NCBI RefSeq assembly: GCF_003259505.1 | Contig: NZ_QLLK01000007.1 | Coordinates: forward strand, 236,763-300,762 | DNA length: 64,000 bases | Direction of reading: 5' to 3' | Origin: Algoriphagus yeomjeoni | Lineage (GTDB): Bacteria; Bacteroidota; Bacteroidia; Cytophagales; Cyclobacteriaceae | Shown here: positions 18,445 through 26,416 of the stretch, one piece after another | Position numbering within the stretch: position 1 is the first letter of the stretch | How the letters are laid out: the number at the start of each line of letters is the position of its first letter | Translations under genes and position numbers: made by a program | The notes under the pieces: model-generated | What the model was told of the DNA's origin: nothing | Databases searched by the model: none | Seen by the model: only the letters and a program-made list of their open reading frames with translations

Positions 18445-18572
18445 ATTTTGGCTTATTTAAAATTACAACTTGACTATAGGCAAATCGCCTAATCGTTCTT
18501 GGTTCATAATTTCATTTCTACGACCCTTCTTTTTTCATCAGTACCGCAATCCCACATTGCTTTGGTAAGCAC

Positions 18573-20756
18573 TTAGCTACGCAAAGCTTCCAAGACACGC
18601 TCCGGGGTAAAAGGCATATGCCTAAGGTGTTTTCCTGTTAATTTCAAAAATGCATTTGCTATGGCTCCTCCAACCATTGGAGTGGCTGTTTCTCCTACAC
18701 CTTCGGGATGATTTGTGGATTCCAGAAGTGAAATTTCAATACTATCAGGAATATCTTCCATTCTCAATAAAGAATAATCATTGAAATTAGATTGCTGGAT
18801 TTGACCATTTACAATCGAGATTCTTTCGCTTAATACACTGCTAATTCCCATCATGATACCACCTTCCATCTGTGCTTTGACATTGTCAGGTTGGACAATT
18901 ATCCCTGCATCCAAAGCAATCCAAAAATGATGGACTTTGATTTTTCCAGTATTCCGGTCCACTGATATTTCACAAACTCCAGTTCCTAGCGAACCATGCT
19001 CCACAAAAGAGATCCCTTTGGCACGACCTTCAGGAAGAGGCGCATTCCAATTTGAAATTTCAACTACCTTTTCTAAGGTGGCCAAAGCTTTTGGAGCCTC
19101 TTTCATTAAGTTCCTTCTGAGTACAACAGGATCGATTTTCTGATCAAATGCTATCTCATCTATCATACTCTCGATGGCAAATTTATTTGGGCCATGCCCT
19201 ACAGATCGCCAATGCTTTAATCGAATACCGTGTGTAGTTTCTCGCCATTCTGCCAGCTGATTTTTAATGGCATAGTGACTATTATCAACTCCACTTGCGA
19301 CCAAATTCCCGCCATCTCCAACCACGACATGCGAGAAACCAGCGATAGTTCCATCAGCATCTACAGCAGCAGTAATTCTTTGCAAGGACTGAGGTCTATA
19401 AGTTCCATACCTCAAATCATCTTCCCGAGTCCAAATTAATTTTACTGGTTTGGGAGCAACTTCTTTCGCTAAAACTGCACACTCTTCCACGAAATCACTC
19501 ATACTTCTTCTTCCAAAGCCTCCCCCTAGAAACTGTAGATGAACGTTCACATTTTCAGGAGGAATGCCTAACACTCCTGGGACGCCCAATTTTGTATCGA
19601 AACCCTGTTGGCTACCAACCCATACTTCTGCATGTTGCAGATCTTCTGAAACTTGAATGACAGAATTCAAGGGTTCCAGTTGAGCATGATATACATAATC
19701 ATTTTTGAAGTCAGCAGTGTAGATTTTGGAAGCAGATTTTAGAGAGTTGCTAAAGTCTCCTTTTTCAGAAACAATAGAACCTTTCTCAGTTCGGTTAGCT
19801 ATTTTTTCATAATCATCATAAATCTCCTCCGAATTAAAACCTGTTGCTTGTGATGTGCTCCAGTCTATTTTTAGAAGACTTTTAGCTTTTAAAGCCAGCT
19901 CCAGATTATTCGCTATAATTCCAATGGCATAGTCAAAAGGCACAATTTTAATGACGCCTTCCAGTTCCAAAATCTCGGGTTCATTTAACAAGCTTGGTTT
20001 AGAGCCATGCAAATTCCCTCTTTCTAGGACTCCATAGACCATATTTGGAAGTCTAACGTCAATGGCAAACTGTGCGGTGCCATCAACCTTTGCAGGTATT
20101 TCGGTTCGAGGGACGGTTTTTCCGATTAGCCGAAAATCTTTGACTTGTTTGAGTTGCTCCTCTGAAAAATCTGGAATTGCATCCGGCAAGACAAGAAAAG
20201 GAACTAGTTCACCATAACTGATTTCTTTACCTGTTTTTTCATGGGTGATGACACTTGCTGATGAAGTGAGTTCTGCTACCGGTACATTCCAATGTTGAGC
20301 AGCTGAATTGAGTAGAATAAATCGGGCCTGTGCACCAGCCTTTCTCATAGTTGAGAAATAGCTGTTTGTAGTTCTGCTACCCACTGTAAACATCATTTTG
20401 GTATCAGGAGACCAACCCGGAGAGCCATACATATCGCTTTCTTGAGGTGAGAATTCAACGCGAACTTTGGACCAATCTGCATCCATTTCCTCTGCAAAAA
20501 TCAAAGGGAGTGAAGTCATTGAACCTTGGCCCATTTCTGAAGCAGGATTGTAAATGATTAATTCTCCATCCTCAGATAGTTTTACCCATGCAGACACACG
20601 ATGCTTTTCTAATTGCTCATTGATCTTTTTGTTTTCGCTACAAGAAACCAAGACTGGAAATAATCCCGAGGCTCCGATGAAAAGGGCAATTCCACTACCG
20701 GATTTTAAAAATTCTCTTCGATTAAGAGACATGGAGTTTTTTGAATCTTTTTTCAT
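18573..20756 (-). CDS. Molybdopterin-binding large subunit, IorB-like aldehyde/xanthine dehydrogenase family
   Basis: I start at MKKDSKNS (727 residues); an upstream in-frame ATG at 20846 would read through the preceding gene's end. A Tat signal SLNRREFLKSGSG (about 9-21) with a lipobox-like VSC near 36-38 predicts export and possible lipidation. The family signature includes GSRTTNSYFSTMRKAGAQAR, GVPGVLGIPPENVNVHLQFLGGGFGRR, VGHGPNKFAIES, and the C-terminal GEtATPMVGGAIANAF. This is a molybdenum hydroxylase catalytic subunit of isoquinoline 1-oxidoreductase type. The substrate is not predictable. It pairs with the upstream [2Fe-2S] subunit. Confidence 0.9.
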   Translation of the reverse strand: MKKDSKNSMSLNRREFLKSGSGIALFIGASGLFPVLVSCSENKKINEQLEKHRVSAWVKLSEDGELIIYNPASEMGQGSMTSLPLIFAEEMDADWSKVRVEFSPQESDMYGSPGWSPDTKMMFTVGSRTTNSYFSTMRKAGAQARFILLNSAAQHWNVPVAELTSSASVITHEKTGKEISYGELVPFLVLPDAIPDFSEEQLKQVKDFRLIGKTVPRTEIPAKVDGTAQFAIDVRLPNMVYGVLERGNLHGSKPSLLNEPEILELEGVIKIVPFDYAIGIIANNLELALKAKSLLKIDWSTSQATGFNSEEIYDDYEKIANRTEKGSIVSEKGDFSNSLKSASKIYTADFKNDYVYHAQLEPLNSVIQVSEDLQHAEVWVGSQQGFDTKLGVPGVLGIPPENVNVHLQFLGGGFGRRSMSDFVEECAVLAKEVAPKPVKLIWTREDDLRYGTYRPQSLQRITAAVDADGTIAGFSHVVVGDGGNLVASGVDNSHYAIKNQLAEWRETTHGIRLKHWRSVGHGPNKFAIESMIDEIAFDQKIDPVVLRRNLMKEAPKALATLEKVVEISNWNAPLPEGRAKGISFVEHGSLGTGVCEISVDRNTGKIKVHHFWIALDAGIIVQPDNVKAQMEGGIMMGISSVLSERISIVNGQIQQSNFNDYSLLRMEDIPDSIEISLLESTNHPEGVGETATPMVGGAIANAFLKLTGKHLRHMPFTPERVLEALRS

Positions 20757-20763
20757 GATCAGC

Positions 20764-21234
20764 TTATTTTGCGGCAATAGTTTTACCTGCCATTTCGATG
20801 GCTTCAATGATGCGTAGGTAGGTTCCACATCTACATAAGTTCCCATTCATGAAAGCTTTAATTTCATCTCGTGAAGGGGTCGGGTTTGCTTCTAATAAAG
20901 CAACGGCTTGCATGATTTGGCCAGAATGGCAATAACCGCATTGTGGAGCCTGTTTTTCTATCCAGGCTTGTTGTACAGGATGGTCTCCATCTTTAGATAA
21001 ACCTTCAATAGTGGTGATTTTCTGTCCATCTGAAAAGTCATCAACCGACAGAACACAAGCTTTCATTGGATTGCCATCGATATGAATGGTACAAGCGCCA
21101 CATTGTGCAATACCGCAACCATATTTTGTCCCAGTAAGGCCTAAATGCTCTCGAAGCACCCAAAGTAGAGAGGTGCCTTTCTCCACATTTACATCATGTG
21201 TTTGATTGTTTATTTCAAGTTTATAAGCTGCCAT
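20764..21234 (-). CDS. [2Fe-2S] small subunit, IorA-like
   Basis: The 156-residue subunit starts at MAAYKLEINNQTHDV (an upstream ATG adds eight unrelated residues). Two iron-sulphur centres are visible: plant-type CGIAQCGACTIHIDG (about 42-56) and the helical CGYCHSGQIMQA plus NLCRCGTY pattern (about 102-140). It passes electrons from the molybdenum subunit that follows. The spacing to the large subunit is seven bases. No signal sequence is present, so co-export with the Tat-bearing partner is the likely route. Confidence 0.93.
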   Translation of the reverse strand: MAAYKLEINNQTHDVNVEKGTSLLWVLREHLGLTGTKYGCGIAQCGACTIHIDGNPMKACVLSVDDFSDGQKITTIEGLSKDGDHPVQQAWIEKQAPQCGYCHSGQIMQAVALLEANPTPSRDEIKAFMNGNLCRCGTYLRIIEAIEMAGKTIAAK

Positions 21235-21811
21235 AATAAAAGAAATGGTTTTGATCAAGGTACTGAAAATAAGCTGTTTGCCAAAGGCAGAAATGACTTG
21301 ATTAAATTAAGCAATAGCATACTTCAAGTTCTTTCCTGCATTGCATTCTAAAAGTAAGCTTTGGCAGATTTTTCTAAAAAAAATTTTCATTGATTAGCGG
21401 TCTGTGATACTGAAAAGCCAAGACCTACAATAATGAATTCAGAATAATAATCACAAGGCCTTGTTCTTCCACATCTGAATCCCTTTTCTTAAAAGTATCA
21501 ATTGAAATGGAAATTAAAATCCTTACTACTATTTCAGACTAACAAGACCTGTTCATTTATAGCATTTTAACAGCTTAAAAGCTCTGTCGAATGGATAAAT
21601 AATAAAGCCTATATGAATTTCCCTTGGTGGCTCTCTACCTAGTCTACTGAGTGCTAGTGAAAACTACTCAAGTATGCTAATACCAAGAAAACTGAGCTTT
21701 CAAAAGTTGTGACTTCTTATCCAACTTTAACTTACCAAACACTCAAAGTAAAGTGATTACCCAAGAAGTCTCTTATTCTACCTACTTATACCAGCATTTT
21801 CGCTTAATGAA
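21235..21811. other. Non-coding stretch, nothing recognised
   Basis: About 580 bases without a supported gene, RNA or strong hairpin. It may hold the promoter of the molybdenum hydroxylase on its right side. Confidence 0.5.
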
Positions 21812-22018
21812 CTAGCAGCAACTTGATCCTTGTTGCATGGGAGGGCATTTTTCTGTCCCATAACTACAATAGACACAACAATCTCCCTTTTTTGGCTTGA
21901 TCACTTGATGACAATTTTCACACTCGTAAAAGAATTGACAAGCATCTGTGGGCATAACTTCTTCTTTTTTATGGCCGCAGTGAGGGCAGGTTATTGTTGA
22001 TTTTAGAACCACGTTCAT
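21812..22018 (-). CDS. GDCCVxC-domain small cysteine-rich protein
   Basis: This 68-residue protein has CPHCGHKKEEVMP (about 11-23), CENCHQVIKPKKGDCCVYCSYG and CPP, the GDCCVxC signature, and ends in two cysteines. Relatives are found with mercury or metal transport genes, some with selenocysteine in place of Cys; this one has only cysteines. A metal-binding role is likely. Its ATG overlaps the stop of a broken HMA-domain gene, consistent with an old metal-handling operon. Confidence 0.85.
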   Translation of the reverse strand: MNVVLKSTITCPHCGHKKEEVMPTDACQFFYECENCHQVIKPKKGDCCVYCSYGTEKCPPMQQGSSCC

Positions 22019-22143
22019 TTTACTTTTTTCTTGTCTATCACTGAATCCCCAGTTGCTTCAATAGCTTTCATTAGTTTTACGCAGTCAGTTTTGGTTTGGT
22101 CAAATTCTATACTTGCGTTTCCCTTAACTAATAGGTCATAGAT
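22015..22143 (-). pseudogene. 5'-truncated remnant of a MerP-like heavy-metal-associated domain protein
   Basis: The frame just upstream of the GDCCVxC gene reads LLVKGNASIEFDQTKTDC...LMKAIEATGDSVIDKKK and stops at a TGA that overlaps the next ATG by four bases. This is what the C-terminal half of a ferredoxin-fold HMA/MerP protein looks like. The frame has a TAA at 22144-22146 and no start codon after it, and the CxxC half is missing. I read it as a decayed gene whose downstream coupling survives. Confidence 0.65.
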
Positions 22144-22190
22144 TTAACCAGTAACGCTTTAAGTACCTAAGGTGATATTTTAGTAGTTTT

Positions 22191-23834
22191 TTATTCCTTC
22201 TTTTCAAACCATAGGTTTCGAACCCTACCATCTATATCAGTTACTCTCAAGCCATTAATTCTGTTATTTTCATCTCTAGAAAAATGAATATTCCTAAAAT
22301 ATCGGTCTTCACTTTCAGTTGTATCCATTGCTATCGAACCGAAAACAATTCGTCTGTTCTTAGGCGACTCGGCAACTAACTGATTATTATCAACTTTTAA
22401 AGAGTAACTGACATCTAATTCAGGTGAATAATAAATTCCTGTATAATCAGATAAGTCAATGGTATGAGAAACCTCTTCCGGTGTGATTCTGGGAAATTTC
22501 AATTCATTATCTGGCATTTTTAATATCACATATTGCCCTGCTTTGTCAAACTCAAATTGTACGGGAGTATTGGGTATTACAAATGTCGTTTCATTCAAAG
22601 CAACCAATAAATCTGCCCCTTGAGAACTTAAAGCGTAAAGTTGACTGTCTTTAATTTCAAATTCTGGTTTAAATTGCTCGGCATCATAAGTACCTGCATA
22701 AATTTCCAGGATTTCTAGTGGAACCTCAAGTTGAGGTTCAATTTCAGTAGTTAAGTTCTTATTTTTTGAATTTAAAATACCCACAATTTCCTCAGCCAAT
22801 CTTATTGGTTCATTACTATTAAGGTTACTCAATAGAATAACATCTAACTGTTCCATTGGATAGTATGACATAAAAGATATGTATCCTACACCATCTCCGG
22901 TATGATAGATCTGTTCAATATCTCCTTCACTAGATTTCACAACATAAAGCCCCATACCATAAGGAAAACTGGAGGAACTCTCACCTAACCACATATAATT
23001 CAGGCTATGCAGGTATCTCTGCCATTTCACTAGGTCTTCGATGGTAGAATATATGCCTGTCGCCCCATAATCTAACCAGTCCATTCCCATTGTTTGCTTA
23101 TATCCATCTCCATTTTTTTCATATGGTATAGCTTTATTAGGGTCTTGTTGAGCTTGGCCTGATACTACTATCGACTGATTCATATCTAGTGGCTGAAATA
23201 CATTTTGTTCTAGCCATTCTGAAAATTTCATATTGGAAATTCTTTCAACGATCGTTGCTAGAAGTATATATCCAGAGTTACTGTAACCAAATTCGGAACC
23301 TGGGTCGAAGTTTAATTCCTTTTGAGCAAAAATAAGTTGAAGGGCATTTTCTTGTGTCAAAATCGTTTCATAAAAATCGTCTTGCAGTAAGCGTAACCTG
23401 TTTGAGCTTCTTAGACCCGAAGTATGATGTAAGAGATGATCTATAGTAATTACTCTACCGAAATCATTTAATTCAGGTAGGTAGTTACGAATATCATCCT
23501 GATAAGACAATTTACCTTGTCCTTCTAATTGAGCGATAGCAAATGCTGTGAATTGTTTCGTTAAAGAAGCAATATGAAACTTTGTCTCATTCGATATTGG
23601 AACATTGAGCTCGATATTGGAACTCCCGTAGGCTTTTTTTAGAATAATTGAATCATTTTTCATAATTCCAATTATTACTCCTGGCTCATTCTGATTAGAA
23701 TATCCAATAAATAGACTGTCAACTATTTTTTCTAAATCCCCAGAATTAGTTTGGGAAAATGTGTGTATTGGGACCAAAAGAAAGGCTAACAGAACTGCCG
23801 ATAGTACTATTTTAATCAGATAACGATTTTTCAT
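22191..23834 (-). CDS. Serine hydrolase, beta-lactamase class C family, secreted
   Basis: The 547-residue protein starts MKNRYLIKIVL with a signal peptide ending near HTFSQ (an upstream ATG at 23954 adds 40 unlikely residues). The catalytic SxxK is SLTK in FHIASLTKQFTAFAIAQL (about 80-90) and YSNSGYILLATIVE supplies the YxN. A C-terminal region of about 200 residues, with repeated beta-like GTYD/GIYYSPEL segments, resembles the lipocalin-like domain often appended to such enzymes. It is probably a periplasmic or outer-membrane esterase or peptidase; a beta-lactamase role is not indicated. Confidence 0.9.
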   Translation of the reverse strand: MKNRYLIKIVLSAVLLAFLLVPIHTFSQTNSGDLEKIVDSLFIGYSNQNEPGVIIGIMKNDSIILKKAYGSSNIELNVPISNETKFHIASLTKQFTAFAIAQLEGQGKLSYQDDIRNYLPELNDFGRVITIDHLLHHTSGLRSSNRLRLLQDDFYETILTQENALQLIFAQKELNFDPGSEFGYSNSGYILLATIVERISNMKFSEWLEQNVFQPLDMNQSIVVSGQAQQDPNKAIPYEKNGDGYKQTMGMDWLDYGATGIYSTIEDLVKWQRYLHSLNYMWLGESSSSFPYGMGLYVVKSSEGDIEQIYHTGDGVGYISFMSYYPMEQLDVILLSNLNSNEPIRLAEEIVGILNSKNKNLTTEIEPQLEVPLEILEIYAGTYDAEQFKPEFEIKDSQLYALSSQGADLLVALNETTFVIPNTPVQFEFDKAGQYVILKMPDNELKFPRITPEEVSHTIDLSDYTGIYYSPELDVSYSLKVDNNQLVAESPKNRRIVFGSIAMDTTESEDRYFRNIHFSRDENNRINGLRVTDIDGRVRNLWFEKKE

Positions 23835-24265
23835 TATTCCTATCTTTAAGTTCGACAATGGCACATAGTACAAGCTGACTAGGAGCACTAACGTCCTGAA
23901 TCGTGCTATTGCATGTAGGTTTTGATAGCAGGATATGCTCTTATATTTTTTCAATATGGGTTTTCAAAGTCTGCCTAACCAGAAAGCTAAACCCAATTAA
24001 ACTTAGGCCTTCGACCAAACCTCTATTCACTAATACAGGTCAATTTTGACCGTTCGATACGTAGCCAAGTGTTTCCCTCCTATCTATAAAAATACAAGAC
24101 TTGCAGGAATAAATGGGTTTTCAATTAGCTTAAAGTCAGGCTATTTTTCAATCTCCGAAGGTTATTTTCAGTCAAGCTTGTTTATTACAGATAGTAGAAA
24201 ATAGCTAGTCCTAGCCCTCGTACTATAAAAGTTCGTGATGATCATTGGGCGAAGTTTGCAATTTC

Positions 24266-24365
24266 ACCCTAACTATCAAGATACCTTTCAAATTGATAGG
24301 GACTTGAAGGGATAATTAAATATTACACCTAGCAGCCTCAACGCCTAGACTACACTCAGTGAGGG
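24266..24365. repeat. Three-hairpin repeat, copy 1
   Basis: About 100 bp: TATCAA...TTGATA, a weak GGGATAATT/ATTACACC-like stem, and the tail AGCAGCCTCAACGCCTAGAC and TACACTCAGTGAGG. Three related copies follow at 25554, 26204 and 28978. The second hairpin is degraded here. Confidence 0.85.
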
Positions 24366-24509
24366 AATTGACCATCAGAAAAACTTCCCGACCACAAAAA
24401 AAGTAAGGGTTTTTATAAATTCATCTTTATGGTAGATTAATGCATTGAAAGATTCTTTGTCCAAAAAATCAAACAGCTACTCAACTCAAACCCAAATTCC
24501 CATTCCGAT

Positions 24510-25376
24510 ATGAAAAAATACTCACTTGCTTTATCCTTCTGTTTACTGTTTTCAATTGTTGCTTTTGCACAAGACAGTAAGGTTTTTGACCAAATGACTT
24601 TGCAGAGTAAAATTCTCAATATGGAGCGCAAGTATGCGATCTATCTGCCACCGGGATATGAGACCTCGCAGCGCTCCTACCCTGTCTTGTACCTCCTCCA
24701 CGGAGGCGGAGATGATCAGACAGGTTGGGTGCAGTTTGGAGAAGTCCAATATATTGCTGACAAAGCCATCTTGGAAGGAAAATCCACGGCCATGATCATT
24801 GTCATGCCTGATGCCAATACTGGTAAGCGGGGTTACTTCAATGATGTCAACAATGACTGGAGATATGAAGATTTCTTTTTTGAGGAACTGATGCCTGAGG
24901 TAGAAAAAAAGTACCGAATCAAATCTGAGAAAAGGTACAGGGCAATAGCTGGCTTGTCCATGGGAGGCGGTGGCACATTTTTCTACGCCATGCACCGCCC
25001 TGACTTGTTTTCTTCCGCTTGCCCTTTAAGTGCAGCATTGAGGAGTAACACTTTTGAAGAATTCAATCAAGGACTTCAAAACAGTAATACCGAAGTAAAG
25101 AATACTAATTCCCTCCAAGGCTATTATGACCGACATTCGGCACTAAGGCAAATCGAATTGAATGAATTGGAGGCGATGAAATCTGTGAAATGGTATTTTG
25201 ATTGTGGGGATGATGATTTTCTTTATGAAGGAAATAGCCTAGTTCATATCGCATTGAAGAAAAAAGAAATCCCCCATGAGTTCAGAATAAGGGATGGCGC
25301 ACATAATTGGACTTATTGGAGAGAATCCCTTCCTGAAGTGTTATCATTTGTATCAGATACCTTTCGTCAGAAATAG
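24510..25376 (+). CDS. Secreted esterase, CE1/esterase-D type alpha/beta hydrolase
   Basis: This 288-residue enzyme has a signal peptide (LALSFCLLFSIVAFAQ) then the esterase family core: YLPPGYE, YPVLYLLHGGGDDQTGW, IIVMPDAN, and the nucleophile elbow GLSMGG (about 151-156). DGAHNWTYWRESL holds the likely catalytic histidine. It resembles acetylxylan/feruloyl-type esterases of polysaccharide use, although no glycoside hydrolase is nearby. It stands alone, with repeats on both sides. Confidence 0.9.
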   Translation: MKKYSLALSFCLLFSIVAFAQDSKVFDQMTLQSKILNMERKYAIYLPPGYETSQRSYPVLYLLHGGGDDQTGWVQFGEVQYIADKAILEGKSTAMIIVMPDANTGKRGYFNDVNNDWRYEDFFFEELMPEVEKKYRIKSEKRYRAIAGLSMGGGGTFFYAMHRPDLFSSACPLSAALRSNTFEEFNQGLQNSNTEVKNTNSLQGYYDRHSALRQIELNELEAMKSVKWYFDCGDDDFLYEGNSLVHIALKKKEIPHEFRIRDGAHNWTYWRESLPEVLSFVSDTFRQK

Positions 25377-25553
25377 GCCTGAGGTAGATTTGAAACTTTC
25401 CTTGTAGGAGTAATTCGGGTGATTTTAGTCTTTGGGTGAAATCAATAGCTTGCTGGTAGGCTCAAAGAAGGGGTTTCTCTCTCAAATGTACTTAATGTTC
25501 AACCCATTCAGGGTTGAGAATACAGAAAAGTATGCAGATGTAACTTCGCCCTC

Positions 25554-25646
25554 TCCTTACTATCAATTTCAAATTGATAAGGATAGGAAGGTGTAATTAC
25601 AAATTACACCTAGCGGCCTCAATGCCTAGACTACGCACAGTGGGGG
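25554..25646. repeat. Three-hairpin repeat, copy 2
   Basis: Perfect palindrome TATCAATTT-C-AAATTGATA followed by the perfect stem GGTGTAATT-ACA-AATTACACC and the conserved tail AGCGGCCTCAATGCCTAGAC. The second stem differs from copy 3 by paired changes on both arms. Confidence 0.9.
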
Positions 25647-25668
25647 TTTAGAGCATTAAATTTGACTA

Positions 25669-25777
25669 GAGGCTGTCTCATAAGTAGGGACAGCCTCTGT
25701 TTTATTCGGGTCGGTATCTGAGTCAATTTTCATACAACCAAATCTCAGACTCTTGAATTGACTTATGAGACATACTC
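25669..25777. mobile_element. Small inverted-repeat element (MITE-like or IS remnant)
   Basis: About 109 bp bounded by GAGGCTGTCTCATAAGTA and, inverted, TGACTTATGAGACATACTC. The left end also forms an internal stem GAGGCTGTC/GACAGCCTC. There is no coding capacity. The end sequence resembles the ends of Bacteroidota DDE-type insertion sequences, which is from memory and not a database match. Confidence 0.55.
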
Positions 25778-26082
25778 ATTTTATTTTTCTGGATTTTTAA
25801 TTCAACTTGGCCAAAACAGTTCTAAGGCTTCACTGTCGATGAATCTTCTGGTCTAAGCATAGCTTATATCTACGCTTTTCTATTTTGGGAATTTGTAATT
25901 CCTATCTCAAAAGTTCAACTCCTTCAGAGTTGTCATCCCCATCAAAATTCAATTACCCCGCATTTCATACGGGGCTAATCATGGTTTGACCACCCCGAAA
26001 TCGCTTCGCTCATCGGGACTGTCGCTTCATGCTCGATCTATGAAATATATAACACCAACAGTAATCAACGCTTCAATCTAAT

Positions 26083-26175
26083 GATCCCAACGGGATCGAA
26101 CCATGAATAGCCATGGGTGAAACCCATGGAAAACGACAACCATTTTGACATCCCCACGACCCCAACGGGGTCGAA
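26083..26175. repeat. Cluster of small perfect hairpins
   Basis: In about 90 bp: GATCCC-AAC-GGGATC, CCATGGGT-GAA-ACCCATGG and GACCCC-AAC-GGGGTC, the last two arms of hairpins 1 and 3 being paired variants of each other. A related CCCCGAAATC...CGGG unit lies at 25993-26017. REP-like intergenic DNA. Confidence 0.8.
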
Positions 26176-26203
26176 TCTATTTAAATTGATACCTTCCAAA
26201 ACT

Positions 26204-26310
26204 CCTAACTATCACTATCAACTTCAAATTGATAAGGAAAGACAGGTGTAGATACAATCTACACCTAGCAGCCTCAATGCCTAGACTACACTCAGCCAGA
26301 GTGTTAGGTT
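26204..26310. repeat. Three-hairpin repeat, copy 3
   Basis: Stem GGTGTAGAT-ACA-ATCTACACC and tail AGCAGCCTCAATGCCTAGAC. Its outer ends are CCTAAC and GTTAGG, so the whole copy could also fold end to end. Confidence 0.88.
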
Positions 26311-26416
26311 AGATTTAGAATTTGAATGAATAGCAAATTAAGAGACCATTAGATTTCTCTCACAGCGAGTCGCTGAGTAAAAGTTTCCAAAGCTGTCAAA
26401 ATAAATTTTACTCTTC

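Noticed and set aside
22191..23834. An antibiotic-resistance beta-lactamase.
   Set aside because: The SxxK/YxN pattern and large C-terminal beta domain fit the general serine hydrolase family of Bacteroidota, and no resistance context is present.
24266..26310. Integron attC sites made from the three-hairpin repeats (copy 3 ends CCTAAC/GTTAGG).
   Set aside because: Copies 1, 2 and 4 lack the GTTRRRY end, the inner boxes do not fit, and there is no integron integrase in the window.
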